Shown: positions 48,489 through 60,233, counted from the stretch's first letter. The stretch: DNA of 64,000 nt from Allolobophora icterica (GCA_963556255.1 OY744608.1:26332420-26396419); one strand, 5' to 3'. Translations and numbers: made by a program. The notes: generated from the sequence alone by a model not told the origin.

Positions 48489-48561
48489 AAACGTAGATTT
48501 TGGCAACCTGATGAACAGGCCCCATGGGGCCTGTTCATCAGGTTGCCAAAATCTACGTTTT
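48488..48561. repeat. 74-bp perfect palindrome
   Basis: 37 bases beginning AAAACGTAGATTTTGGCAAC are followed, with no loop, by their exact reverse complement; the centre is CCCATGGG. It overlaps the end of the 40-bp palindrome by one base. Confidence 0.97.
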
Positions 48562-48954
48562 GAAAAGAAACTAAAAGGATTTCGGTTTTCTAGGTTTCAG
48601 ACTTTTTTAAACTTTTTTCCAGACAATGACGGCGCATATAATATTTAATTCGGAGTTCATTGCCATTGGCCATAGAAGTGCAGAATATTCATTGATATAT
48701 AATTATTCGTGACATTCCCCGTTTTGGCCTTGATTTTTCTGGCAAAAGCCACGGTCTCTATTCGTCTTTAATACTATAGCTTGCTTCTATAGTTGACATT
48801 TCAAAGGGTTACCGCAAGGAAGCTTCAAAGAGTCCAAACACTTTGGACAGAGACACCACTAAACTTCAAAGTTATAAACATATACCTCCTAAAATCGTTA
48901 CATTGGTAACCTATAGAAAAAGAAGAACATTAAAGACCGGATAAACTATAAGGT

Positions 48955-49165
48955 TCATTCTTCTTCTTTGGTTCTCTGCCTTTAGGCAGGTTCATATGTC
49001 CAACGACGCCATTCTTCTCGGTGTTGAGCCTCTTCTTTCATCTTTCTGTAGCCGTCTTTCTTCATTATCCAGTCTAGCAACATCGTTCTTGGTCTTCCTC
49101 TTGTCTTTTTCCCTCCCATTCTGGCCTCGATGATAATTATCTCGTAGCAGGGAATAAGGTTCATT
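48955..49165 (-). mobile_element. RTE-like LINE 3' fragment
   Basis: The - strand reads [20 protein letters not shown] then [10 protein letters not shown], the C-terminal tail of RTE-type endonuclease/RT proteins, with CTGCCTAAAGGCAG afterwards. Same family as 10840-11640, which has CTGCCTAAGGGCAG at that place. Confidence 0.82.
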
Positions 49166-49557
49166 ATATTATATTTTATCAGCCAACTTCACTATCTTCG
49201 TTCTCATACTTACTCCCTATATCTGCTCGACCAGCTGAGGCCTTCTGACTCTCACTGTGGATATAAACCGAGGACGAGGACAATTCTTCATGGGCGCGCC
49301 TTTCCTCTTTTAGCCGTATAGATGGCTGGTTAGTTGCTGTTTAACGACGCTGTGTCATAACAAAGATGATTAGTGTCGCCCTCCTCCTTTCTCCAGGCTT
49401 GGAACTGGCACTACCACAGGGACCATCGACCAACTCCCTAATCATTCTTACCGTGGCGCCATATGACTTCTGAGATTATCACTTTTATGATCATCATGAT
49501 GATTATGATGATGATTAATTAGGCCTATATACAGGCGCATAGTAGCGTAGCTAGGAC

Positions 49558-49680
49558 CATCTGTCTCTCTCTTTATTTCTTTCTGTCTGTCTCTGTCTCT
49601 TTCTGTCTCTGTCTGTCTCTGTCTGTCTCTGTCTCTCTCTCTGTCTGTGTGTGTCTGTGTGTGTCTGTGTGTGTGTCTGA
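49558..49680. repeat. (CTGTCT)n/(GTGT)n microsatellite
   Basis: Pyrimidine-rich CTGTCTCT units passing into GTGTCTGT. Confidence 0.95.
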
Positions 49681-49978
49681 GTCCATTAATGGTCCCTCTT
49701 TTCAAAGGCTGTTGTGTACGTCACTCAGGATAGCATATTACATTATATTTGCATATTTAAATTGAAATATAAAACTGGGAGCCAAGAGGACTTCTGGAAC
49801 TCTCTAGATTTGAAATGGTCTTCAACCTGAATAGCCTTAAAGGAGGTTTTGGTGAGGGGAAAAGTTGTGTAGGTATGCTTAGGCAATTTTCGCGCTTTTT
49901 CTGACGCAGGAGGCAACATACATCTCTACATCATGCCTATTCTTCATATCAAGCCTGTTTAGTGTCACTGGCCTGTAT

Positions 49979-49979
<1 letters not shown>

Positions 49980-50048
<69 letters not shown>

Positions 50049-50292
50049 AGAGACAGACAGACAGACAGAGACAGAGAGACAGAGAGACAGAGAGACAGAG
50101 AGAGACAGAGAGAGACAGAGAGAGAGACAGAGAGAGACAGAGAGAGACAGAAAGAGACAGAGAGAAAAAGAAAGAAAGAGAGAGACAGAGTGAGACAGAG
50201 AGAGACAGGGAGAGAGAGAGAAAGAAAGAAAGAGAGAGACAGAGAGACAGAGAGAGAAAGAAAGAAAGAGATAGACAGAGAGACAGAGAGAT
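49980..50292. repeat. (AC)n followed by (GACAGA)n
   Basis: (AC)n at 49980-50044, then GACAGAGA variants with AAAGAAAG blocks to 50292. It accounts for all the long ORFs in the interval. Confidence 0.97.
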
Positions 50293-50764
50293 AGATGTAC
50301 GTGTGCGTCTTTGCGACTGACTGGGCCATACATTCTGTTGGTTGGATAGCGAAACCATTGGAGTGCTGAGCACATATTTTCCGACGAAGAACAAGTGAAA
50401 AGACCGGTATATCATAGCTCTATGCGTTGTAAAAACATCAAATGAAATCCGTTATACCTTCACGCACTTAGGTAGGCACTTCACTAACGTACACTAATGA
50501 AGTGTAATATATACACCATATGTCAATATGTGCACTGATAAGTGTTGTGTTTACTGACTTACAGCACGCTGGAGAAGTAGTTTTTATAAATGAGTAGACC
50601 TAATTATTCAGCACATGTTCTATTCGCAATATACAGGGCTATATATGCAGAATGCTTATAATACATATTTATATTAAGGTGTCCAAAAAATCAAAGGTGC
50701 AATATAGGCCCCCATTAATGGTCAACCTTTACAGAGTTTTGTTTAGCTAAACTGACAAAAACCT

Positions 50765-51840
50765 AAATCAATCTCTCAAGTCAATCAATCAAGTTTATTA
50801 TTGAAACCATTTTGTCAAGGGACAGTAATTGCAAGATGTAGGCCTACTCTGTACTCTAGTCATAAATAGTAACAAGGAAGCCCAGAAGAAATAATGATCC
50901 CGCTGCTAGGGCACCTATGTAACAAAAATAGTAGTACATCAAGATGGCAACACAATATATGCCTTGAAATACTTTGAGCAAAGTTGAGATAATGAGGTTA
51001 AGCCAACTAATCAACATATTGAAATATAATGAGATTGAACTAAAGTTCGCTCTACAATCTCAACATACTGAACAAAAGCAACCAATTAAGTAAACTAACG
51101 CAGATGGCAACAAAAGAAAAAAAGAAAAGAAAATAAGGGTTAGCTAATTGCAATAGGCCTACTATTTAATAAGAAGTCGCGTAGCAATCTTTTGAAGGAG
51201 TGCAAGTTTAGGGCCTAATTCATATTTGGAGGGACATTATTCCATATTATTGAGCCAGTATATTTTATTGAAAATCTTAGAGAGTTTGAGTGGGCAAATA
51301 TAGGGCGATAACATTTTAGACTTCCTATAGTGAAGTGTGAGTGAATATCTGATCCTGAAAGGAACTGACCCAGAAAAGGAGAGGGTAGTTGGTTGTGAGC
51401 TTGACGATACATGAAATTACATATCTGGAATGTTATAATTTGGGTGAGTTTAAGGAGTTTGTATTCATGAAATAATGGGCTAGTGTGAGAGTTAAAAGGG
51501 GATCCAGCAATAAATCGTATTACACGTTTTGTATTATCACTAACTTGTGCAGTCTGGAGTAATATGTAGATGCCCAAACCAAATTGCAATAGGAGAAGTA
51601 TGGGTATACAAGTGAGTAGTATAACTTTACACGGACGGATGGGAGGACCAGGTAGGATGTTCGAAATAGTAGGCCACCATTTTTTGCAATTTTTGTAGAA
51701 ATATTTTTTATGTGTACATTCCATGTTCACTGTTCATCAACAAAAACATCAAGAAATTTAGTAGAGGTGACTGAGAGATTGGAGTGCCGTTAATGCACAG
51801 GGTAGTGGAGCAGTTCGGGGGGAAATTTTCCTATGTGAGG
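50765..51840 (-). mobile_element. CR1/jockey-like LINE 3' portion
   Basis: A 171-codon - strand ORF (51730-51215) carries the region after the RT core: LLQFGLGIYILL, NTKRVIRFIAGSPFNSHT, PLFHEYKLLKL, NFMYRQAHNQLPSPF and SIKYTGSIIWNNVPP. The last block (RYTGP-IWN-IP) is typical of the C-terminus of CR1/jockey-group LINE proteins. Non-coding 3' sequence extends to about 50765, with TCAATCAATCAA there. Confidence 0.87.
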
Positions 51841-52113
51841 TAAATAAGATAAAGGCTGTCTTTTCTAAGTTGCAAAATTATAGCTAGTTTGAACACGATT
51901 TACAGATACCGGTACCCAAAGCCATTCCAGGTTTCGTATATCCTCCATGAGGCAACCTGTGGGGAAATTTTACCCCAAAACGGTTTTCAATGCATAACAT
52001 CAAACGGAAAGAGATATTCTAAATTCTTTTGGCGAGCTTTCTTAAAATGTGTGTCTACAATATAGTTTTTGGTTCATAAGGTTAGGCCTACCTTTGCGTG
52101 ACGCCTTGTGACA
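51841..52113. other. Intergenic
   Basis: No recognised feature. Confidence 0.4.
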
Positions 52114-52647
52114 TGACGTCATACTTTGACGTCATACTTTGACGTCACAGTTGACACTGCGGTGGATCAATGGTTTCTCTTAAAGTGATTGTTCTTAAAA
52201 GGAAGATTTTATCGTCAGAGTATTTGCCCGTCATATTATGACGGCAGTGTATATATAGGCCTATGTGTATCGTTGGTTAAAATGCTCTGATCGCCGTCGT
52301 CAAGACCGCAGTACTGACGTCACAAACGGTTTCTGTTTCACAATAGATTCCAGAGCGTCCTCCGACAGACACACGCTATATGGATATTACATGTATAGAT
52401 TGTAGTATTTTTATTGAGGAATTCACATAACATAATTTTGAAACCATTTCGTATACAGTCACTTCTTCCAGAACACGTGACATGACGCCACCCACCGTGA
52501 CTTTTGAGGTGACCTTTTATATCTCCACAGCCAGAAGGCTTTGAAAGGACATCACGGTGTCCATACTACGGTTTCGACTACAACGAATTCGAAAAGTTAA
52601 TTTTTGACACTGTGCGGTATTTATATTTGACAGATCACGTGACGTCA
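52114..52647. promoter_or_regulatory. Cluster of five perfect CRE sites (TGACGTCA)
   Basis: Exact TGACGTCA at 52114, 52127, 52140, 52315 and 52640. The first three are in a 13-bp tandem arrangement. Half-sites (GTGACATGACG, TTTGACGTT) add to the density. CREB/ATF binding is an inference from the motif only; no adjacent gene is recognised. Confidence 0.45.
52195..52400 (+). repeat. Dispersed repeat, copy 1
   Basis: Shares TATTTGCCCGTC.TATTATGACG, TATCGTTGGTTA, TCGCCGTCGTCAAGACCGC, TTTCACAATAGA and CGACAGACACA with 60325-60500, in order and orientation. Confidence 0.85.
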
Positions 52648-53858
52648 CTTACTTTGACGTTCCAAATGATCTTTTATATCTCCATCTACCCACAAGTCTT
52701 AGGAAGCTGATTTCCGAGTCTGGTATTGGATTTTTGGCTACAAGAAATCTGGAAGACACATGCATGCCAATCTGTGTTAACCTTTTCCACTCCTTAGGCC
52801 ACTATAGTGGCCCGTTCAAATATGTCGTTCCGCTCCTCAGGCCACTATACTGCCCAATGCATTTCGATGCCTTATTAATGATAGCATTATCTAATAGGAT
52901 TAGCAGGAAACGCCAGCAACAAACCTTGTGCAGTTTAAGGTGGCCAGCATTGGTCAACCTAACAAATCATGCACAGCATCCTACCATATCATACAACTAC
53001 TTCCTCTAGTTATCAGCTGCTGTTCCATAATTTCATTGGTCGACTTCAGTTTCTACGCATTTCAAACGATGTACGGAACTCAGTAGGCATATATCCAGTG
53101 TTACAGTGCACTACGATACGATATATGACACAATACAGTCCAATGCAATTGATATAATACAACAGGTAGGGGCCTATAGTAATGTATTTACATTGAACAG
53201 CATCGTACGGTAGGCCCTATATTAGAATGCGATGCAATAGAAAACCACATAAAACAATATTAGGCCAGTAGTAGTCCTTAGGGCTTGACTATCACACGTA
53301 CTTTCAGAGGTTCTGCTGATGTTCACTAAACACAATTCTAGAGTTTGGAAAAAAAGCCAAGTTCGAATTATCGAGCATTCGAATGATTGTCGCAGAGGAG
53401 ACAAAGGGACATAGAGCAATCCGCTGTTTACATTGGAAGTTCAATCATTCATTCAAAGCATAGCGCCTCTCTAAGATAACTTTAGCGCTCTGAATAAGCT
53501 GGTGCCCTGCGCTTAGCTGTCAAATGGCGCTGTAGACTACTAAGACTAGTAGATTAGTCATTATACGCTGTGGTTCACGGTAAAATAGGTACAGAAAAGT
53601 TTTTCTAACAACTACTGCCAAGGTCATTTCAACTGCCACACAACAATGACCTGTTACTTGATATAGATCGTGGAATGTTATTAATACTAGTTTGCTGATA
53701 CTCGGCTTAATACTATTCGATAAGGCTATTAATAGTAGGCTAATACCATTAAATAATTTTATTACTAATACTATTAAATAATGCTACTACTAACAAATAG
53801 GGGGCATAGCCTACTGTTAATGCGTAACAGCTGCAAAGTCCCGTTTACCTTATGTGGT
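52648..53858. other. Intergenic
   Basis: Contains a fourth, inverted copy of the GGCACCAGCTTAT repeat (53484-53519) and a TACTATTAAATAAT-rich stretch at 53700-53790. No gene is recognised; the ORF at 52734-53009 has no known similarity. Confidence 0.45.
53484..53519 (-). repeat. Dispersed repeat with GGCACCAGCTTAT core, copy 4 (inverted, core only)
   Basis: The - strand reads AGCTAAGCGCAGGGCACC, AGCTTATTCAGAGCGCT; the upstream half of the unit is missing. Confidence 0.75.
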
Positions 53859-54054
53859 CATGGGCGGCAATCCCGTAGGGTCGAGGGGGACAAGACCCCC
53901 ACTTTTAACATTGGGGACATAGTATACAGTAGTCCACCAAATTTTGAAGAAACAACAAAAAATCAAACAAAATTTTCACCTCTTTTTGACCAGATCAGTT
54001 CAAAAGTGTCCCGTGCCCCCCCCCCCCATCTGTCAAACAAGATCGCCGCCAGTG
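53859..54054. mobile_element. 196-bp hAT-like MITE, GATCGCCGCC family (short form)
   Basis: It starts CATGGGCGGCAATCCCG and ends CAAGATCGCCGCCAGTG; the flanks TATGTGGT (53851-53858) and TATGTGAT (54055-54062) match at 7 of 8. Same length class and blocks as 33188-33391, inverted relative to it. Confidence 0.9.
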
Positions 54055-54500
54055 TATGTGATAAATATAAACTTAGCTATATAATTACACAAAATGTTGT
54101 ATGCTATATCTTAAACGTGTTTGCTCTGCACGCCTACATCATGCAGAACAGTACGTAAGTGAAATCCGATCATTTGTGATTTTTATGTAATCATACGAAA
54201 AGTTAAGATAATTACATGGCCGGATTGGCTAGGGCTAAATGACTAAATAAACCTATTGGCCAATAGGCCTAAAAGGCTTTCACCTGAACATCATATACAC
54301 GCAGTTTCTAAAGTTTTTGAACAACTGACCAAACGGTCTAACTGGACAGTTCACAGGTCAACGGCGATAAAAGACAATAAGACAACTGTACAAAACGTAA
54401 ACGACGGTAACGACATCTGCGGTGACAAACGAAGAGATCCATGGGTATACCTGCATGCACAGACCATCGAATTCAAAATAGCTGTTTAATGCATTCACGT

Positions 54501-54714
54501 CAGGGTTGCATTTCTATGGCGTTGGCCAGGTGATCCGGCCAAAGCACAAGAACAAGAAATTTCCGACACGAATAATTTACTAAATTATTTATGTTTGCTA
54601 AAGTTTGAGTAAAACAGATAATTAACCAACTTGGCTTGAATTGTATAATGGAAGAAAGAAAAATGTCAAATGAGATCAAATGCCCAAACTTCAATCCTCT
54701 TAAATACAACCCTG
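54501..54714. mobile_element. 214-bp hAT-like MITE
   Basis: It starts CAGGGTTGCATTTCT and ends AAATACAACCCTG (inverted over about 13 bp with one mismatch). The flanks ATTCACGT and ATTGTTAT match poorly, so the target duplication is decayed or absent. Confidence 0.6.
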
Positions 54715-55004
54715 ATTGTTATTTAAATATGGCGTCCACTGTAAAAGAAATCTACGCACAGCCGAGAGAGTCACGTGCATAGTAATTCCTGCAACTGCTG
54801 CACTAAATAACGAAACTTGACAAGAGATGCTGTTTAAATAATAATTTCAATCGTAGCCAATTAAAAAATCGACATGAACATTTATCACACCCAATGACAC
54901 ACCAAAGGGCACAATAACAGCGGCATTTGTAGCGCAGAAAGTAGTACAGTAGTGGATAGTAAAGTTATTAGCACTTAGGTCATGCTGCATTAGTTGTTGC
55001 TACT

Positions 55005-55349
55005 CAGGGACGTCATTTCAGCTTTTTCCGGAGGGGGGAGGGGGCAAAAAGAGGTGAAAAAATTTTCGCTCGTGAGCGCGACCAATTTTCTCCCTGTTTG
55101 GGGGACAACAGTACACTGTGTCCCCCACTGTTAAAGGTGGGGGTTCTTCTCCCCTTCGACCCCTCGGGATCGCTGCCCATGTTTGTATTTAGTCTACATG
55201 TGCAAAACGGTAAGCCAGTGCTGTAAGCCAAACGAGTCTCTTTTTTTCCTTTTTTACCCCTTTCTTCATCCTCCTTTTCTTTTTTATATCTTTTTTCTTT
55301 TTTTCAAAAAATCAGAGGGCAATCCCCTTACCCCCAAATGACGTCCCTG
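55005..55349. mobile_element. 345-bp hAT-type MITE with perfect 8-bp target duplication
   Basis: It starts CAGGGACGTCATTTCAGC and ends CAAATGACGTCCCTG; the flanks TTGCTACT are at 54997-55004 and 55350-55357. It contains the right half of a GATCGCCGCC-family element (CCACTGTTAAAGGTGG, GGGATCGCTGCCCATG), so it is a nested or chimeric copy. Confidence 0.94.
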
Positions 55350-55421
55350 TTGCTACTGCTGTGATCCACTGACAATTGTTATCATCATTAAAATAGTCAT
55401 CATTATCATCAAATAAGATAA

Positions 55422-55504
55422 TAGTAGTAGTGGTAATAGTAGTAGTAGTAGTAGTAGTAGTGGTAATAGTAGTAGTAGTAGTAGTAGTCGTAGTATTAGT
55501 AGTC

Positions 55505-55593
<89 letters not shown>

Positions 55594-55640
55594 TCTGGTA
55601 GTAGTAATAGTAGTAGTAATAGTAGTAGTAGTAATAATAA
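55422..55640. repeat. (AGT)n microsatellite
   Basis: About 220 bp, with interspersed AAT, CGT and GGT units. Confidence 0.97.
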
Positions 55641-55895
55641 TTATATAGTTTTATAATAATAATAAAAATAATAATTAGGATAATTAAAATAGCAATAATG
55701 ATGCGGTCACAACAACGATGATCGGGATTTTAATAATTATAGAGTAAATCAGATTAATTGGTGGAATGATTGAAGTCTCTTGAATTGAAATACGTTTGTC
55801 TCGTATAATAAGAGTGGTGCATATGATGATCACCTCTTTGAAACGGGTTCCGAGGGCGACCAGCAGGTTTGTAGGTGTGGTGGTGTAGTTGTCGA

Positions 55896-56318
55896 TCAGT
55901 AACCCTTTCGCTTTATCATTGCATAATGGGTCATTTCCATTCTTCCCTCCTTGCGACACCCTCTCTCCAACATTCCCGTCATGCTGTAACCAATCTGGAA
56001 GTCTGAGCTCGAGACGTTCGTGTTGAGGGTCAACCGGAAGTCAGGGTCCTGCTCCTGGGCGCCCTTGAACTTCCCCATGACGGTCACGTTGCCATTGGAA
56101 GCGGTTGTCATGCGACCAACGGTCGTGTTCCTCTTGACACCGCACACCTGGACGATCTTGCACCTGCTTCTACTCCACCATGAAGTCTTCAGGACCCAGT
56201 AGCAGAGGCTGGCTGGACGAGCCCAACCTTCGTACGGGAACAGATGGACCTTGTTCTTGCATCCTTCGTGACGAAGGAGCTTGCGAGCAGACTGGCCTCG
56301 GTTCTCGTAGTAGAACAA
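55896..56318 (-). CDS. Unrecognised coding-like exon, probably the last exon of a gene
   Basis: The - strand is open from 56357 to a TGA at 55896. Codon use is rich in C/G at third positions (AAG, GTC, ACC, CTC, TTC), unlike the surrounding DNA, which suggests real coding. A splice acceptor TTTCGTCATGGTTCAG ends at 56319, giving a phase-0 exon starting LFYYENRGQSARK; ATG at 56327 or 56357 are alternative starts. Visible: cysteines in GCKNK, LCYWV, RCKIV and VCGV, then NTTVGRM..NGNVTVMGKF and SDFQIGYSM, which could be beta-strands. The end resembles the last strands of a CUB-like fold only faintly. Function unknown. If it is a 3' exon, the upstream exons should lie to the right, beyond 56.4 kb. 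Confidence 0.5.
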   Translation of the reverse strand: MFYYENRGQSARKLLRHEGCKNKVHLFPYEGWARPASLCYWVLKTSWWSRSRCKIVQVCGVKRNTTVGRMTTASNGNVTVMGKFKGAQEQDPDFRLTLNTNVSSSDFQIGYSMTGMLERGCRKEGRMEMTHYAMIKRKGY

Positions 56319-56764
56319 CTGAACCATGACGAAATGAATTACTTCAATATGCGTCACGCTGTTCTATTTTTTCCTTGCAAGTCCTATGGGATAGAAAAGG
56401 TTTAAGCAGAGCAGCTGCAATGAAGCATATTTAATGATTAAAATTGTTAGTAGGGGTCTAATTGGTGACGGTGGTGTTTCAAATTGCTACTATCAAAGTC
56501 TCTGCAGTACCATGACTCCCAGATGGGGAGAATAAGAAAGCTGATGAGAGCCGAAGACAGCCGAAGATAGTTGAAGACAGCCGAAGATACCCGAAGCCTG
56601 TCGAAGTATCGGCATGTACGATTTGCGAGCGAGCGGCGTCAATTCATCTGCAATGAGGTGGACACGATGTCTGTCTTCCCTGCAGCATCCGCCTTTTGAA
56701 AAAGATGCCCTACAAATGAAATATGACCTTAGTCATCACTTACATCACAGGTTTTGTCATCGGC

Positions 56765-56765
56765 G

Positions 56766-56841
<76 letters not shown>

Positions 56842-56947
56842 TATCATCATTGTCGTTACCATGATCGTCATCATCATCATCATCTTTCTACTCTTCCTTA
56901 GGCACCTTATCCTCATCATCCTTCTCGTGCTCATCATAAAATCGTCG

Positions 56948-57018
<71 letters not shown>

Positions 57019-57020
57019 GC
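56765..57020. repeat. (TCA)n microsatellites
   Basis: Runs at 56765-56838 and 56946-57018 separated by degenerate TCATC sequence. The His, Ile, Ser and Met ORFs are translations of it. Confidence 0.97.
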
Positions 57021-57218
57021 CATCACCATTGTAGTTGTATAAACCTTCGAAGATATTAACAACAAAATTAAGTAATTTCGCTTAAGATTTTGTACGAGAT
57101 AAGTTTAGGATTTTGCTTTTTTTCGTCACTTAAGAAATGAAACGCAGCTTCCATCAGAAGTCGGTTTCCTCGATTTCTGAACAACGCTGATTTATTGTCT
57201 GATTCATTTCTGATTCAT

Positions 57219-57221
<3 letters not shown>

Positions 57222-57267
<46 letters not shown>

Positions 57268-57353
57268 ATATATATATACGCGCAGTCTTTGCTAGAACTA
57301 TAATATACCCCATGCAGCGGCGCCTCATGCAAATGACTATGTATTCCAAACTG

Positions 57354-57392
<39 letters not shown>
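57222..57392. repeat. Two (TA)n microsatellites
   Basis: (AT)n at 57222-57278 and 57355-57392 with unique sequence between them. Confidence 0.95.
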
Positions 57393-57395
<3 letters not shown>

Positions 57396-57824
57396 CATAT
57401 ACGCATACATTGTATCCAAGTTTATTATATATAATAGACTATATGTATATAATTTCGATCGCACGTCAACTGACTGCTCAATGAATTTCCATAGATCTTG
57501 AGATCATGCCCTTTGGAATGAGATTTATAGGGAGCGCCTTCCCGCCTTCGATCTTCCCTCGAGACACCGCCTTGATGTCTTTTCCTTATCATTTATAGCC
57601 CGAACAACTATTTACTATAGTTTATTGGTGCTCTATGTACTCAATATACATATACTATATATGTGCATGTATACTTGTATATATGGGCATCTATAGTCTG
57701 CATAGAAACCTATAAATTTCCAGAATCGTCTTATCCTTTTTCGGCATATATTTGTCCTTCGATACAGTTCTTAGTAACGCATCAATCTTGAAGGACAGTA
57801 TAACCTTCATGCGCTTACTGCAGT
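57393..57824. other. Intergenic
   Basis: AT-rich; nothing recognised. Confidence 0.4.
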
Positions 57825-58165
57825 GGGCCCATGCTCTAAAGAGTCCCACGCACCTACCGCAAGAGTCCCTCGCTCTAATCTTCGAAAGAGTCTCATGCAC
57901 CTACCACAATGAATCTCATGTTCTAAGAAGTCATATACACCTACAATAGTCCCATGCTCTAAACTTCTTAAGAGTACTATACGCCTACCACATATAGGTC
58001 CCATGCTTTAAAGAGTATACTATACACCTACCACATATAAGTCCCATGCTTTAAAGAGTATACTATGCACCTATACCACTATAAGTCACATGCTTTAAAG
58101 AGTCCTATGCACCTACCACATATAGGTCCCATGCTTTAAAGAGTACCATACACCTACCACATGCA
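57825..58165. repeat. About 45-bp minisatellite, 8 degenerate units
   Basis: The unit is CCCATGCTTTAAAGAGT, AYTATACACCTACCAC, ATATAGGT. Left units are more diverged, right units nearly identical, suggesting recent growth at the right side. Confidence 0.9.
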
Positions 58166-58860
58166 CGTATACCCCTAAGCATGTATTCCTCGTTCCTCTA
58201 CTTGTCGCAGTGCAGTTATCGTTCCGTTGCTGACGACATAATTCTTGGCCTCATGATATCGCCCTACATGCATAGGTGGCGCCACCCGGAGACCTGGTGT
58301 GGCAGCTGCTGCTATAGACCGCCATCGATGCACGGATGCTGAATGCTGCTGCTGCTGCTGTGGCTGATGATTGCAGTAGAAGTCACCACCCCCCCCATCC
58401 GAGGCCCTCCCCATCCTCACATCGTCCTCCTATGTATGTGCTTAGCATGCAGCAGACATATCTAGTGGCTGGTGGCAGCGGGCGATTGAGGAGTCTATTT
58501 CGAACAACACTCTTATATATCGCAGAAGAAATGAGTCCCTATAAGAGGCAACGAGTATTTATGTATAGCATATATACATATATATATATGCATGTGTCTA
58601 TGTATGTATAAATATATGTGATAGGGCCTACAGTGTATATTTTTCTAGACTACTAAAAGCGCACTTGGTCAACTGACTGCTAGCCTCGTGTTTAGTGCTT
58701 CTGTGAGGTACTTACGTGTACGTGTAAGTGTTCTATTACATTACATTACATGTACAGCGTATATACTTCAAATAAATACGAGATGTGTAATGTATAGGCC
58801 CCTATGCCTTACGTTAGTATTTCTGGTTCTGTAATTCCTATACAAAAAGTGCTATTAGTT
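58166..58860. other. Intergenic
   Basis: Short CTG and poly-C runs at 58340-58392; no gene recognised. Confidence 0.4.
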
Positions 58861-58984
<124 letters not shown>

Positions 58985-59470
58985 AATGTTTAATGACGTC
59001 TTCGTGTTGGAAAGATGACGAGTCTCAAGCCATTTATATCGGTTCTACACATGGATGGTCTGAAATCCGGTTACATGCGGAAGTGACTACGGACAGCCTA
59101 TTAAAGCCAACCATATTATGCCAAGGGTCCTTACCAAGCAATGGAATCATTGCAGAATATAACTATACTCATGCTAGATACCAATTCGCCCATTGGTTCA
59201 GCTTCGTCTTGTAACGCGGATTGTAGGGATAGCCAGCCTTCTCGAGACGATCATTGTAGGCCCCTATAGTTACCTTGAGCAAGCCCTTCACCCAAGATTA
59301 GTCCAGTCCCACTTATCGAAGTCGGTTTGCTATTTAGCCGATAGATATTTTCTTCTGCATGAACTTAAGAAATAAATTTAAACGAACCACGTAAATTGTA
59401 TAAAATGATTCTCCCAGCGCATTTAAGAGTTTTCAATTGGCGCTATATAAGTTTCCATAAGTTCCGTTCT

Positions 59471-59715
59471 GGGCGGGAGATGATTGAATGGTAACATGCT
59501 GGCATGAAGATCAGAAGGACGCGGGTTCGATACCCGCTTGCCCCACAAGGTAGACCCAGCCTTCCATTCCCTAGATGGCGACGGTTAACTGAGCAGTAGG
59601 ACAGATGGGCGCCTTGCAGGCTGCCTTAGAGTTAAATTCGACTCCTGTTAAACTTGTTATCGTCTGTTACTACGATATCATGTAATCTTACTGAGTTTGA
59701 ATTCAGTTGATTCAG
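59471..59715 (+). mobile_element. tRNA-derived SINE, best-preserved copy
   Basis: The head is tRNA-like: GGCGGGAGATGATTGAATGG, an A-box-like TGGTAACATGCTGG (59489-59502) and a good B box GGTTCGATACC (59524-59534), followed by CGCTTGCCCCAC. The body has GATGGGCGCCTTGCAGGCTGCC and GTTATCGTCTGTTACTACGA (written in parts), and the 3' region GTAATCTTACTGAGTTTGAA. Collinear with two - strand copies at 26835 and 2810. No intact tRNA cloverleaf. Confidence 0.88.
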
Positions 59716-59789
59716 TTTGAATCAATCCTAAATATAGTTTCCCAGCTCTATGTGTCCATCGTAAGATAATCGCTGACGGAATGTGTTAA

Positions 59790-60233
59790 AGAAAGAGGTT
59801 TCTACTCCAATAGCTTTATTCTATGAGATCATAATGCAATTGTTGTTTGACTAATAAAAGAGGTTGCCATGCCAACAGCTTTATTTCTATGAAATCACAA
59901 TGTAATTATTATTTTAAAAATGAAAGAGGTTGCTATGCCAATAGTTTTATTCCATGAGATCATAATGCAATTGTTATTTAACTATTTAAGAGGTTGCCAT
60001 GCCAACCGTTTTATTTCTATGAAATCACAATGTAATTATTACTTTAAAAATGAAAGAGATTGCTATGCCAATAGTTTTATTCTATGAGATCATAATGCAA
60101 TTGTTATTTTTACTAATAAAAGATGTTGCCATGCCAACAGTTTTATTTCTATGAGATCACAATGTAATTATTATTTGTCAAATGAAAGAGGTTGCTATGC
60201 CAACAGTTTTATTCTATGAGATCAGAAAGCAAT
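59790..60233. repeat. About 70-bp satellite with alternating A/B units
   Basis: About six units of AAGAGGTTGCYATGCCAAYAG, TTTTATTYYATGA, RATCAYAATG, AATTRTTATTT. Odd units have ATTCTATGAGATCATAATGC, even units TTTCTATGAAATCACAATGT, so the real repeat is about 140 bp. Confidence 0.93.

Noticed and set aside
59480..59550. A tRNA gene
   Set aside because: B box is good, but the rest does not fold into a cloverleaf and the same sequence recurs with a SINE body.
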